Of a DNA stretch of 62,001 nt, positions 1 to 8,707 are shown one piece after another. Under the pieces are notes generated by a model, which did not search any database, was not told the origin of the DNA, and was given only the letters and a program-made list of their open reading frames with translations. Position 1 is the first letter of the stretch. Every line of letters begins with the position of its first letter. The position numbers and the translations under genes are program-made. Source of the DNA: Hephaestia sp. MAHUQ-44 (GTDB lineage Bacteria; Pseudomonadota; Alphaproteobacteria; Sphingomonadales; Sphingomonadaceae). The stretch lies in contig NZ_JAMSLX010000018.1 of NCBI RefSeq assembly GCF_023806085.1, positions 1 through 62,001 on the forward strand, read 5' to 3'.

Positions 1-209
1 CGCAATGGGTGCGCAAGGAGATCGGCCCGATCGCCACCCCCGATGCGATCCAGTTCGCGCCCGGCCTGCCCAAGACCCGCTCGGGCAAGATCATGCGCCG
101 CATCCTGCGCAAGATCGCCGAGGGCGACACCACCAACCTCGGCGACACCTCAACCCTCGCCGACCCCAGCGTCGTCGACGATCTCGTCGCAAACCGCGTG
201 GGATCGTGA
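1..209 (+). CDS. acs: Acetyl-CoA synthetase, C-terminal fragment (5' end outside window)
   Basis: AMP-forming acetate:CoA ligase, making acetyl-CoA from acetate, ATP and CoA in the cytoplasm. Only the last ~68 residues are present, read in the frame starting at base 3. The segment contains the family's terminal A10 motif, seen here as [20 protein letters not shown], whose lysine is the adenylation-half-reaction residue and an acetylation target in known Acs proteins. The ending [11 protein letters not shown] is also typical of Acs. The gene is cut only by the window edge. It is probably a core gene next to the accessory region. Confidence 0.93.
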   Translation, partial: QWVRKEIGPIATPDAIQFAPGLPKTRSGKIMRRILRKIAEGDTTNLGDTSTLADPSVVDDLVANRVGS

Positions 210-292
210 GCGAGGCCTCAGCGACGGCTAGCTGATATGTGCTGGCGGCGATTCAAGCTGCGTCGCATCCGGCGCCCCCTCTTTTCGCTGGG

Positions 293-393
293 GTGATTTC
301 GCGCCAGATGGGAGCATCTGGCGATTCGGAAGTCGCGGCAAACAAAAGATAATCCGGAGTCGGTCCGGTTCAATGAGAACCGGATCGACTCTA
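293..393. repeat. Dispersed ~100-bp structured repeat, copy A
   Basis: This element is closely similar, in the same orientation, to 4783-4881. It holds a short perfect hairpin (GCCAGATG at 303-310 with CATCTGGC at 315-322), the conserved string AACAAAAGAT, and a long hairpin (357-371 with 377-391, 15-bp arms, one G/T mismatch). The wider copy is also bounded by GGGTGAT (291-297) and ATCACCC (397-403). It lies in the gap between acs and the lipoprotein gene. It resembles a REP- or MITE-like intergenic element. No transposase is nearby. Confidence 0.75.
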
Positions 394-480
394 AATATCA
401 CCCTAACTTATAAATTACGGTTGCGTCGGCGTCGGGAGGCGGCATGATGTCACCCTGGCTGTTAATAGGGTGATGTGTCC

Positions 481-1494
481 ATGTCGGGCCGGTTGCGCCG
501 CATCGCTGTCGTGTCGATCGTGCTGGCGCTCGTGGCGGGGTGTGCCGCCCCCGGCGCGCACCGCGCTGCGGACGGCGTGGCGCCGCTGGCGGTCTATGGC
601 AGCACCGCCACGGTGGAGATCGCGCCCGTGCTGCTTGCCGCGCGCGATTACTATCCGGCCGGGGCGATCGTGGCCAACGGCGGGATCGCCAATCTGGTGG
701 GCGCTGCGCCGGTTCCGGGGCTGGGCGATGGCGGCGTGGCCGATATCGCGACGCATGCCGAAACCCAGGCGCTGCGCTATTCGGTCGCGCATCCCGATCT
801 CCGTATCATCCTGACCGTCGCCGAAGGTCATTATCGCATCGTGGCGCGCCGCTCGGCGGGGATCGCGCGGCTTGCCGATCTCAAGGGCAAGCAGATCGCG
901 GCGCTGGCGACCACGTCGTCGGGCTATTTTGTCGCGCGGATGCTCGCCGGGGCCGGGCTGAGCGTGGAGGATGTCGATCTGGTGCGCATCACGCCGATCG
1001 CGGCCATGCCCGGCGCGCTTGCGCGGGGCGAGGTCGATGCCGTCGCGATCTGGGAGCCGCACGGCGTCAATGCCGAGCGTGCGCTGGGCGATGACGTTGC
1101 GATCTTCGAGGGCAGGGGTGTCTATCGCGAATTGTTCAACCTCAACACCACCGCCGCGCACCTCGCCGACCCGGCGATGCGGCGGCGGATCGTCGCTTAT
1201 GTGCGGGCGGTGCTGGAGGCGAGCGACGCGCTGCGCCGCGATCCGGCCGTGGCGCAGGCACTGGTCGGCGATCGGGGGGGCTTCACCCCGGACGAACTCG
1301 CCCGTTCGTGGCCCTATCTCTCCTTTCCCGCAGCGCTGCCCGACGATCTGCTCGACGTGCTGGTGGCCGAGGAGCAATGGCTGGCGGCGCAGGATGGGCG
1401 CTCGCCACGCCCGCGCGCCGCGCTTGCGACGCTGATCGACACCAGTGTGTACGCGGAAGCGCGGCACGGGCGTGCGACCGGTGGTGCACGGTGA
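481..1494 (+). CDS. NMT1/SsuA-like ABC-type substrate-binding lipoprotein, orphan
   Basis: Predicted periplasmic solute-binding protein of the NMT1/SsuA/TauA fold, about 337 residues. A basic start and hydrophobic stretch lead to a lipobox (LVAGC near residue 21), so it should be a lipid-anchored protein. Internal cues include DLKGKQIAALATTSSGYF, typical of this fold, and a repeated AVAIWEPHG segment as in nitrate/sulfonate/taurine binders. ATG at 481 has AGGG ten bases upstream; GTG at 475 is the alternative. No permease or ATPase gene lies beside it, so its partner must be elsewhere or it acts as a sensor or ligand carrier for the TonB receptor next door. The ligand cannot be read from sequence. 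Confidence 0.82.
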   Translation: MSGRLRRIAVVSIVLALVAGCAAPGAHRAADGVAPLAVYGSTATVEIAPVLLAARDYYPAGAIVANGGIANLVGAAPVPGLGDGGVADIATHAETQALRYSVAHPDLRIILTVAEGHYRIVARRSAGIARLADLKGKQIAALATTSSGYFVARMLAGAGLSVEDVDLVRITPIAAMPGALARGEVDAVAIWEPHGVNAERALGDDVAIFEGRGVYRELFNLNTTAAHLADPAMRRRIVAYVRAVLEASDALRRDPAVAQALVGDRGGFTPDELARSWPYLSFPAALPDDLLDVLVAEEQWLAAQDGRSPRPRAALATLIDTSVYAEARHGRATGGAR

Positions 1495-1576
1495 CGAGGC
1501 AGCGCTGGCCGGCCGGTGCGAAGCGGGTTGCGTGCCCTGCGCGATCCATCTTCGGGCCACGGATATTTTCAACAAT

Positions 1577-1593
1577 AGCTAACGCTATTCATC
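1577..1593. promoter_or_regulatory. Candidate operator A (distal site, TonB receptor 1)
   Basis: AGCTAACG-C-TATTCATC, a degenerate match to the recurring GACGAATG-T-CATTCGTC motif. Its centre is exactly 60 bp from the next site at 1637-1653. Weak alone, supported by the pairing. Confidence 0.4.
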
Positions 1594-1636
1594 ATAGGAC
1601 AATTTTAGGCTTGTACATATGCCCTTATGTGTCATA

Positions 1637-1653
1637 AACAAGCGACGTTCGTT
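1637..1653. promoter_or_regulatory. Candidate operator A (proximal site, TonB receptor 1)
   Basis: AACAAGCG-A-CGTTCGTT; the reverse strand reads AACGAACG-T-CGCTTGTT, close to the site before TonB receptor 2. It lies about 140 bp upstream of the receptor start, in an AT-richer stretch likely to hold the promoter. Confidence 0.5.
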
Positions 1654-1790
1654 AGTTTAGAGTGAGCAAGCCGCCTGCCCGGGTTCGGAAGGCCCGATGC
1701 GCTGGCGGTCCAACAACGAGAACAGGCACATTCGCCGGGGCGTAACGGTAATCAGCCGGAGCCCGGGTTCGCCGATCAGGGGAGGTCTAG

Positions 1791-4676
1791 ATGGCACGTT
1801 TGAGCAACCGCCGTTCCGCGTCGTGGCTGCATCGTCTGATGGTTACGTCGGCGCTAACCGCCGCGGCCGTCGTCGGCGGTCCGGCGCTGGCGCAGGATGC
1901 TGCGCCGGCGCCCGATGCGCCGCAGGGCGGCGAGATTGTCATCACCGCATCGCGCACCGCGCAGAACGGTCTGCAGGCGCCGACGCCGACCCAGGTGATT
2001 GGCGCCGATATCATCGAAACCCAGGCGGTGACCACCGTCATGGAAGTGCTCAACCAGAATCCGGCGTTCAAGGCGACGCGCTCGCCCGGCGCCAACGCCA
2101 CCAACACCGCGAGCCCCGGCCAGGCGACCGCCGATCTGCGTGGGCTGGGCGGTCAGCGCACGCTGGTGCTGGTCAACGGATCGCGCGTGGTGCCGTTCGC
2201 GCCCGCCAGCAATCTCGGCACGCCGACGACCACCGATCTCAATCTGTTTCCCACGATCATGATCGATCGCGTCGATGTCGTGACCGGCGGCGCCTCGGCG
2301 CTCTACGGTTCCGACGCGGTGTCGGGTGTCGTCAACATCATCATGAAGAAGCGGTTCGAAGGGCTCGAGATGGTCGGCCAGTCGGGCATTTCGGAGGAGG
2401 GCGACTATCGCACGATCCGCGGCGGCTTCCTCGGCGGGGTCGGCTTCAACGAGGGGCGCGGCAATTTCGTGGTCAGCGCCGACTATTCCGACAATACGGG
2501 CGTGCCCGACATCTATTCGCGCGATTGGGGCCGCGAGGAGTGGTTGATCGTGAGCAACGGCCAGCGCGCCGTCAACGGTCAGCCCGCGCTGATTTTGGCG
2601 CCGCATGTCCACAACAATCTGGGTCAGGCCGGGGTGATCCTGGGTGGCCGGACCACGAGTGGCGCTACGGTCAACAACCTGCCCGGCCTGACCGGAATGA
2701 CTTTCAACCCGGACGGATCGCTGCGTCCCTTCGAGCGCGGGTCGATCTCGGGCGGTTCGACGATGGTCGGCGGCGAAGGCGCGTCGATCGTCAAGAACAC
2801 GGATCTTATCCCCGCGGTCGAGCGGTTCACCGGTTATGCCAGCCTCTATTATGACTTCTCCGATCGTCTGACGGGCTATATCGAGGGCGGCTGGTCGAAA
2901 TCGGTCGGGACGCTGGATGGTGTTCCCTTGCGGTTGGCGAGCCAGACCTTCCGGCGCGATAATGCCTTCATCCCGACGTCGGTTCTCGATCTGCTGCCGG
3001 CCGATATCGCCAGCTTCAACATCAGCCGGATCGCGTACGACATCCCCAACAACGTCTACGAGATCACCAACGAGACGCCGCATGTCGTGGTCGGCCTCGA
3101 AGGCAAGATGGGCGGCTCGTGGAAATGGGATACGCACGCGTCCTACGGCGCCAATTACTACCGGTCGCGTCCTTACAAGAACCCGATTACCGCGAACCTC
3201 AACTTTGCGCTCGATGCGGTGCGTGATCCGGCAACCGGCGATATCGTGTGTCGCGGCGTGCTCCTGAACAACCCGGCGGCAGCGGGCTGTCAGCCGCTCA
3301 ATCTGTTCGGCGAGGGCAGCCCGTCGCGCGAAGCGTATGAATATGTCTGGGGCGATGGCCTCAACAAGGTGAAATACGATCAGGTCACCGTGGCGGCGAA
3401 CATGGTCGGCAACCTGTTCGATACCTGGGCCGGCCCGGTCGCGGTCGCGTTCGGCGGGGAGTATCGCCGCGAGACGCAGAAGCTCACGACCGATCCGATC
3501 GCCGCTGCCAACGGGTATCTCACCGCCGGCAATGCGGCGCCCTATTCGGGCGCTTTCGACGTCAAGGAAGGCTATGTCGAACTGTCGGTGCCATTGGCGC
3601 GAGACATGCCGCTGCTGTACAATCTCGATCTGAACGGCGCGGTGCGTTACGCCGATTACAGCACCGTCGGCGGGCAGACCGCGTGGAAGATCGGTGCGGT
3701 GTGGGAACCGGTCGACGGGCTCAATTTCCGCATCGGGCGATCGCGCGATATCCGCGCGCCGGCCATCAACGAACTGGCGAGCCCGGGGGGCAACGTCACC
3801 AACAACGTGACGCTGCTGGTCGACGGCACGGTCAAGAATGCCGCGATCCCGCAAAACACCAGCGCGGGCAATCCCAATGTCGGGCCGGAATTTGCAGACA
3901 CGCTAACCGCCGGCGTCGCCTATCGCGGGCGCGGCGCATTGCGTGGCCTGGGCCTGTCGATCGATTATTATCATATCGACATCCGGGACGCGATCACCAA
4001 CCTGTCGACGGTGAACATCGCCACCTTGTGCGGGCAGGGCGAGCAATATTTCTGCAATCTGTTCAGCTACGGCCCCGATACCAGCACGCCCGATCCGAAC
4101 GATCGTATCCATACCGGCCTGTTCACGGGGTCGCTCAACGTCGGCGCCTTCAAGCAGGAAGGCATCGACATGACCGCCAGCTACAACACGCGCGTCGGTT
4201 TTCTGGGCGGTGGCGGAAACTACAATATTGCGGCGAGCGGCACCTATATTTTCCATGCCTATGTCGATTCGGGCACCGGTGCGGCGCCGGTCGATCGGGC
4301 GGGCGAGAATGGCTGGGCCAATCTGGGCGCGATCCCCACCTTCCGCGGCAATCTCTCGCAGACGCTGGGCAATGACGGCTGGCAACTGACGCTGCAGACG
4401 ATCTACGTCAGCAAGGGCGTGCAGGACGTGACCTACAACACGCTGCCGACCAACACGATCAACGACAATCGCGTGCCGGCGGTGACCTATTTCAACCTGT
4501 TCGGGAAAATCTTCGCCGGCGAAGGCAAGAAGTACGAATTCTTCTGGGCGATCAACAATCTGCTCGACAAGGATCCGCCCCCGACGCCGTACATCATTCT
4601 CAACGGCCCGGTGAACGGCCAATATTATGACAAGGTCGGGCGCAATTTCATGGCGGGCGTTCGCGTCCGGCTCTGA
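1791..4676 (+). CDS. TonB-dependent outer-membrane receptor 1
   Basis: A 961-residue outer-membrane beta-barrel receptor that would import a scarce substrate using TonB energy. It has a signal peptide ending near ALA-QD (about residue 34), a TonB-box-like EIVITASR at 48-55, a plug domain with the usual RGLGGQRTLVLVNGSRV and TGGASALYGSDAVSGVVNII segments, then a long barrel ending in the aromatic/basic C-terminus GVRVRL. ATG 1791 follows a strong GGGGAGG. It belongs to the large-plug sphingomonad class often linked to aromatic or plant-derived substrates. It is monocistronic, followed by an intrinsic terminator, and preceded by two putative operators 60 bp apart, so it is probably induced with the catabolic operons. 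The substrate is unknown. Confidence 0.93.
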   Translation: MARLSNRRSASWLHRLMVTSALTAAAVVGGPALAQDAAPAPDAPQGGEIVITASRTAQNGLQAPTPTQVIGADIIETQAVTTVMEVLNQNPAFKATRSPGANATNTASPGQATADLRGLGGQRTLVLVNGSRVVPFAPASNLGTPTTTDLNLFPTIMIDRVDVVTGGASALYGSDAVSGVVNIIMKKRFEGLEMVGQSGISEEGDYRTIRGGFLGGVGFNEGRGNFVVSADYSDNTGVPDIYSRDWGREEWLIVSNGQRAVNGQPALILAPHVHNNLGQAGVILGGRTTSGATVNNLPGLTGMTFNPDGSLRPFERGSISGGSTMVGGEGASIVKNTDLIPAVERFTGYASLYYDFSDRLTGYIEGGWSKSVGTLDGVPLRLASQTFRRDNAFIPTSVLDLLPADIASFNISRIAYDIPNNVYEITNETPHVVVGLEGKMGGSWKWDTHASYGANYYRSRPYKNPITANLNFALDAVRDPATGDIVCRGVLLNNPAAAGCQPLNLFGEGSPSREAYEYVWGDGLNKVKYDQVTVAANMVGNLFDTWAGPVAVAFGGEYRRETQKLTTDPIAAANGYLTAGNAAPYSGAFDVKEGYVELSVPLARDMPLLYNLDLNGAVRYADYSTVGGQTAWKIGAVWEPVDGLNFRIGRSRDIRAPAINELASPGGNVTNNVTLLVDGTVKNAAIPQNTSAGNPNVGPEFADTLTAGVAYRGRGALRGLGLSIDYYHIDIRDAITNLSTVNIATLCGQGEQYFCNLFSYGPDTSTPDPNDRIHTGLFTGSLNVGAFKQEGIDMTASYNTRVGFLGGGGNYNIAASGTYIFHAYVDSGTGAAPVDRAGENGWANLGAIPTFRGNLSQTLGNDGWQLTLQTIYVSKGVQDVTYNTLPTNTINDNRVPAVTYFNLFGKIFAGEGKKYEFFWAINNLLDKDPPPTPYIILNGPVNGQYYDKVGRNFMAGVRVRL

Positions 4677-4697
4677 AGGCCCTTTGTCAGACGGTTT

Positions 4698-4729
4698 GGG
4701 GGGCGTCTCCTGCGGGGCGCCCCCTTTTT
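4698..4729 (+). terminator. Intrinsic terminator after TonB receptor 1
   Basis: GGGGGCG at 4699-4705 pairs with CGCCCCC at 4718-4724, followed directly by five T residues (4725-4729). It lies 22 bp after the receptor stop codon. Confidence 0.8.
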
Positions 4730-4782
4730 GTGGCCGAGGCGCGCGGTTGGGCGAGCCCACCCGGCGCCACAACGCGCTAGCG

Positions 4783-4881
4783 TGATTTCGAGCCAGAGGG
4801 AATCATCTGGCGACGCGGCAATCACGGCCAACAAAAGATCATCCAGAGTCGATCCGGTTTATTGGAACCGGACCGACTCTA
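4783..4881. repeat. Dispersed ~100-bp structured repeat, copy B
   Basis: Second copy of the element at 293-393, same orientation. The distal hairpin pairs 4846-4859 with 4866-4879 (14-bp arms, one mismatch). The first hairpin is shorter (GCCAGA/TCTGGC), and AACAAAAGAT is conserved. The end of the element supplies the stop codon of the SnoaL-like gene (4879-4881), so it is fused to the 3' end of the minus-strand operon and could act as its terminator. Confidence 0.75.
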
Positions 4882-5325
4882 GCTGAAGTTCAACTGCGCG
4901 CCGCCGCGGAACAGATTGGTCAATTCGCGCAGCGTGCACAGCCAGCGCTGCGCGTCGTCGTCCCAGCGGAAGGTTTCGGTCGCGCGGCTGATCCGCGTCG
5001 GCGCCGTACTTTCCAGCGGCGCTTCGCCGTCGGCCGCCCACAGCAGCATGTACCAGGTGGCGGTGGCGCCGCCGGCGCCGTCGAATTCGGCGCGAAAGTT
5101 GCTGAAGCCGTGCATTGCAACGCGCGCGCCGCGCGCCTCGCGCCAGCCGTAGAATTCCTGAATCCTGTCGCGTCCGACCAGGTTGAGCTTGCCCGAGCGA
5201 TAGACCCCGTTTTCGGCATAATAATCGCCGGCGCGGCGCCCCCAGTTGGTGTCGACATCGTGCCAGAAATCAGCCAGCCCCATCTCGAGTTCGGCGGTGG
5301 CGATGGCGCGTTCGCGTCGGTTCAT
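4879..5325 (-). CDS. SnoaL-like / NTF2-fold small protein
   Basis: A 148-residue NTF2-fold protein of the SnoaL-like group, to judge from the helical start with an ERAIATAELE..FWHDVDTNWGR pattern, the small-barrel core YYAENGVYRSGKLNLVGRD, and the final strands around FRWDDDAQRWLCTLREL. Members are isomerases, dehydratases, ring-hydroxylating beta-like subunits or non-catalytic binding proteins. It is last in a minus-strand operon after an MFS carrier and an amidohydrolase, so it probably acts on an intermediate from that branch. Its exact reaction cannot be named. The stop codon lies in repeat copy B. Confidence 0.75.
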   Translation of the reverse strand: MNRRERAIATAELEMGLADFWHDVDTNWGRRAGDYYAENGVYRSGKLNLVGRDRIQEFYGWREARGARVAMHGFSNFRAEFDGAGGATATWYMLLWAADGEAPLESTAPTRISRATETFRWDDDAQRWLCTLRELTNLFRGGAQLNFS

Positions 5326-5339
5326 GTCGTTCGGCTCCG

Positions 5340-6155
5340 TCAGGTGAAATATAGCTTCAGCGCCGCGGCATCGATCGCGCCGCGCGCCGCGGCATCGGGC
5401 ACGAGGCGGCGATAGAGCGCCAGCGCGTCGGCATAATCGGTGGTCCGCTCATGGTTCACGAACGGCGCGTCGCTACCCCATAGCAATCGCTCGGGCCCGG
5501 CCTCGGCGAGCAGCCGCGCGGCGCATTCTGCCGCCACGTCCCACGGCAGGCGGAAGCCGGCCGAGATCTTGACCCATGCGTTGCCGCGTTCGACCGCGCG
5601 CAGCAAGGCGTCCATGCCGGTCCGCCGCTCGGCCGCGTCGCGGGAGGGCGCGCCGAAATGATCGACGACCAGCCGGACGCCGCTTGCCGCGAAGCGCGGC
5701 AGCAGCAGCGGCAGGCGCGCGCTGTCGGCGAGTAACTGAACATGCAGCCCGCACTCCGCGAGGCGGTGCAGGAAACCGCGCCAGGGCGTCGCCGTCAGGT
5801 CGGGGAAGTCGGACTGGCGCCGCCAGATCAGCCGCACGCCGACGACCCCGCGATCGGCCATGGCGCGCAGCGTCGCCGCGTCGGTCTCTGGCCTCGCGAG
5901 CACCGTGGCGCGCAACCGGGGATGGGCGTCCAGCGTGGCGAGCGTATAGGCATTGTCGTCGTCGAACAGGCTCGCGGCCGCGATCACGCCGTAGCGGATA
6001 TTGTGCCGGTCGAGCTCGGCGAGCCAGGCTTCGGCGGGATAGGCGTAATCGGGCCGGCTGTGGGCGGTCGCCGCGAACGGCATCGCGCGGGTGAACACAT
6101 GGGCATGGGCATCGACGACGGGGGGCGACGTCGCCGGTGCGTCATCCATGGCCAT
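5340..6155 (-). CDS. Amidohydrolase-2 family (COG3618) metal-dependent hydrolase
   Basis: TIM-barrel hydrolase of about 271 residues, related to LigI-type lactonases and decarboxylases. Visible features are the N-terminal DAHAHVFTRAMPF (HxH), RLVVDHFGAPS in mid-barrel, and the C-terminal LLWGSDAPFVNHE with its Asp. It starts inside the 3' end of the MFS1 gene (14-bp overlap), so the two are translationally coupled. ATG at 6149 is a possible alternative start. It is a clear paralogue of the enzyme at 40452-41261, sharing DAHAHVFTRAMPF, VKISAGFRLP and GSDAPFV, so the two probably hydrolyse analogous ring-opened or lactone intermediates. The substrate is not known. Confidence 0.88.
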   Translation of the reverse strand: MAMDDAPATSPPVVDAHAHVFTRAMPFAATAHSRPDYAYPAEAWLAELDRHNIRYGVIAAASLFDDDNAYTLATLDAHPRLRATVLARPETDAATLRAMADRGVVGVRLIWRRQSDFPDLTATPWRGFLHRLAECGLHVQLLADSARLPLLLPRFAASGVRLVVDHFGAPSRDAAERRTGMDALLRAVERGNAWVKISAGFRLPWDVAAECAARLLAEAGPERLLWGSDAPFVNHERTTDYADALALYRRLVPDAAARGAIDAAALKLYFT

Positions 6156-7500
6156 GCGCCGGGCGCGTGATCCGGGGCGCGCCTTTGAGGCTCATCAGCC
6201 ACAGCGTGAAAAGACCCGCCGAGGCCAAAGGCACCGCCAGCAGCGCGAAAATGCCCACCGGCCCCATCCCCTCGCTCAACACGAAAGTGCCGAACAGCGG
6301 GGCGAAGATCGAGGCGACACGCCCGGCGCCATAGGTCCAGCCCACCCCCGTGGCGCGGCTGCGCGGTGAATAGAGCGACGCGGCGAGCGCGGCGATGCCC
6401 GCCTGGCCGCCGTGCTGGAAGAGCGCCATCATCACCACGGCGAGGAACATGCCCGGTCCCGGCGCGAGCAGGCCGATCAGCACGCAGCCGAGCGCGGCGA
6501 GCAGGAAGGATGAAACCATCACCCGCTTGAAGCCCAGCTTGTCGATGAAAAAGCCGATGCAGAGCATGCCGACGAAGCCCGCGGCGGTGTTCGTGCCGTT
6601 GATCAGCGCCACTTCGGACCAGGGCAGGCCGATCACATCCTTGAAGATCGTCGTCTTCCATACTCCCGCGGTGATGAACACGAAGCTCGAGATGGAAATC
6701 GCCCACATGAGGAAGGTCTTCATGCGCTGGCCACGGCCGAACACGTCCGACAGCAGCGCCTGCGTGGCGGTTTCCGTCCGGGGGGCGGCGATGATCGTCA
6801 CCGGATCGGCGCCGCGCGGCTGCATCCGCCGCGCGAGGATCTGGATCGCGGGATCGTCGGGCTTGCGGGCGGCCATCGCGCGCAGCGATTCGGGCATGAA
6901 CCAGATGAAGGGCAGCATCATCGCGGGCAAGACGACGGCAATCCAGAACGCCCCGTGCCAGCCGAACGGTTCGAGAATAAAGCCCTGCATCAGCGCGCCG
7001 ATCATCGCGCCGATCATCGTCCCGCTCACCGTGATCGTCGCCATCGTCGAGCGCAGCCGTCGGGGAGCGGTCTCAGACGCCAGCGTGACCAGGATCGGCA
7101 CCATCGCCGTGCCGCACAGCCCCGCGACGAAGCGGCAGATCGTGAAGGGCAGGAGCGACTGGGTGGTGAGGATGGCGAGCGCGCTCAGCATCATCCCCGC
7201 GAAGCAGATCAGCAGCAGGCGCGGCCGGCCGATCCGGTCGGCGAGCGGCGGGACGATGAAGGCGCCGACCAGCATCCCCATCTGCTGCGCGACCATCGCC
7301 GAGGTGATGGCGGTGCGCGGCACCCCGAAATCCTCGGCCAGATCGGGCAGCACCCAGCCGACGACATAGAGTTCGTAGCCGTCGATCGCGGTCAGGATCG
7401 TGCACAGGATCAGGATGACGAGGTGGAAGCGGTTGAACTTCAGGCCGTCAAGGAAGCTATCGACATCAGTGGGCCGAGGCGACGTTTCCGTCATGCGCAT
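6142..7500 (-). CDS. MFS transporter 1 (AAHS-like, aromatic acid:H+ symporter)
   Basis: Inner-membrane carrier of about 452 residues with twelve predicted helices. Family cues are the helix-1 motif AIDGYELYVVGWVLPDLAED with acidic Asp and Glu, and the loop-2 signature PPLADRIGRPRLL. It begins its operon and is divergent from the NHL/MetE-like operon, with candidate operators between them. It is closest to MFS2 at 24232-25572: both begin with a DSFLDxxKF..FH N-terminus, and MFS3 and MFS4 form a separate pair. It probably imports an aromatic acid or a pathway intermediate. The start may be the second ATG, two codons later. Confidence 0.9.
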   Translation of the reverse strand: MRMTETSPRPTDVDSFLDGLKFNRFHLVILILCTILTAIDGYELYVVGWVLPDLAEDFGVPRTAITSAMVAQQMGMLVGAFIVPPLADRIGRPRLLLICFAGMMLSALAILTTQSLLPFTICRFVAGLCGTAMVPILVTLASETAPRRLRSTMATITVSGTMIGAMIGALMQGFILEPFGWHGAFWIAVVLPAMMLPFIWFMPESLRAMAARKPDDPAIQILARRMQPRGADPVTIIAAPRTETATQALLSDVFGRGQRMKTFLMWAISISSFVFITAGVWKTTIFKDVIGLPWSEVALINGTNTAAGFVGMLCIGFFIDKLGFKRVMVSSFLLAALGCVLIGLLAPGPGMFLAVVMMALFQHGGQAGIAALAASLYSPRSRATGVGWTYGAGRVASIFAPLFGTFVLSEGMGPVGIFALLAVPLASAGLFTLWLMSLKGAPRITRPAHGHG

Positions 7501-7576
7501 CCTCTCATGCTGGACAGGGGCGGACCGGTTTCGTGCCGATCCGTTCAGTTGCCTTTATCATATGCCATTTGCTATA

Positions 7577-7593
7577 TACAAACGCTATCTATT
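7577..7593. promoter_or_regulatory. Candidate operator A (MFS1 / NHL divergent promoter)
   Basis: TACAAACG-C-TATCTATT. It matches mainly in the left half and resembles the site at 30541-30557 before the other MetE-like gene (TACAAACG-T-CATTCAAC). Confidence 0.5.
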
Positions 7594-7595
7594 AT

Positions 7596-7611
7596 GTCAG
7601 CTTGGCTGAGA
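7596..7611. promoter_or_regulatory. Candidate motif B (MFS1 / NHL divergent promoter)
   Basis: GTCAGCTTGGCTGAGA, containing the inverted repeat TCAGC-TTG-GCTGA. The same motif, in either orientation, is seen at 11093, 25636, 25740, 30574 and 38117. Confidence 0.5.
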
Positions 7612-7629
7612 AAGGCGGAGTCGTACAGC

Positions 7630-8676
7630 GTGATTGTCGAAGCGACGATGGAAAGCAACGCGCCGCGGCCGGGGGGGATGGCGCCGCGGTTCGACGTCGC
7701 GGCCGATTGGGAGCGGTTGCCGCCGGGCGTGTCGCACCGCGACGTCGCCGGCGTGGCGGTCGATTCGCGGGATCGCGTCTATCTGTTCACCCGCCATCCG
7801 CATCGCGTGCTGGTCTATGAACGCGACGGCACCTTCTGCCACGCCTGGGGCGACGACATCTTCACGATGGCGCACGGGCTGACGATCGGCCCCGACGACC
7901 GCGTCTATTGCGTCGACAATGGCGACCATTCGATCCGCGTCTTCACGCTCGACGGCACGCCGATCATGACCTTGGGCGTGCCCGGCCAGGCATCGGATAC
8001 GGGCTATGCCCCCACGCCGACCTATGAGGTGCACGCCTGCGAGTGCATCCGCTATCCCGGCGGGCCGTTCAACCGGTGCTGCAATCTCGCGGTGGCGCCG
8101 AGCGGCGATCTTTACGTCGCCGACGGCTACGGCAATTGCCGAGTGCATCGCTTCACCGCGGACGGCGCGCTGATCCAGTCGTGGGGCGAGATCGGTACCG
8201 GGCCGGGCGAATTCCATCTGCCGCACGGCATCGGCTGCGACGCTGCGGGCCGGGTGCTGGTGTGCGACCGCGAGAACGATCGCATCCAGCTCTTTTCGCC
8301 CGACGGCGTCTATCTCGACCAATGGACCGATATCCAGCGGCCGTGCGATCTGGCGATCGATGCCGACGGGCTGGTCTATGTCGCCGAGCTTTGGCGGCCC
8401 AGGGGCAAGAAGAGTTTCGTTCATGGCGAGATGCTGGTCGATCATCCGGGCCGCGTGAGCGTGCTCGCGCCCGACGGCCGGGTGCTCGATCGCTGGGGCG
8501 CTACATCCGGCGCGCGGCATCTGCCCGGCAATTTCATTGCGCCCCACGGCATTGCCGTCGACAGCCACGGCGACGTCTATGTCGCCGAAGTGACGTACAG
8601 TTTCGCGATCCGCCCCGGCTGGGTCGACGAAGCCCATGGCGACCATCAGATTCAGAAATTCGTCCGCCGGCGTTGA
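7630..8676 (+). CDS. NHL-repeat six-bladed beta-propeller (peptidyl-hydroxyglycine lyase-like)
   Basis: About 348 residues forming an NHL/SMP-30-type propeller. Repeated blade patterns include VAGVAVDSRDRVYLFTRHPH, GDLYVADGYGNCRVHRF, LPHGIGCDAAGRVLVCDREN and PHGIAVDSHGDVYVAEV. This architecture occurs in peptidyl-alpha-hydroxyglycine lyases and metal-dependent lactonases. I placed the start at GTG 7630 because AAGGCGGAG precedes it at good distance; ATG 7648 is the alternative, and ATG 7594 would overlap motif B. It is first in the operon with MetE-like 1 and MarR. A similar propeller heads the LLM2 operon. A lactonase or hydrolase role is inferred only. Confidence 0.85.
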   Translation: MIVEATMESNAPRPGGMAPRFDVAADWERLPPGVSHRDVAGVAVDSRDRVYLFTRHPHRVLVYERDGTFCHAWGDDIFTMAHGLTIGPDDRVYCVDNGDHSIRVFTLDGTPIMTLGVPGQASDTGYAPTPTYEVHACECIRYPGGPFNRCCNLAVAPSGDLYVADGYGNCRVHRFTADGALIQSWGEIGTGPGEFHLPHGIGCDAAGRVLVCDRENDRIQLFSPDGVYLDQWTDIQRPCDLAIDADGLVYVAELWRPRGKKSFVHGEMLVDHPGRVSVLAPDGRVLDRWGATSGARHLPGNFIAPHGIAVDSHGDVYVAEVTYSFAIRPGWVDEAHGDHQIQKFVRRR

Positions 8677-8707
8677 TCCGGCCATCTATGCATTTGGAGA
8701 GAAAGCG

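Noticed and set aside
1854..3854. Long open frame antisense to TonB receptor 1
   Set aside because: It has low-complexity basic composition with no family motif and lies wholly opposite a clear receptor gene. Such antisense frames are expected at this GC content.
293..4881. The flanking repeats as ends of a composite transposon
   Set aside because: The copies are about 100 bp long, lack a transposase and show no obvious target duplication, so the interval is not a classical transposon.
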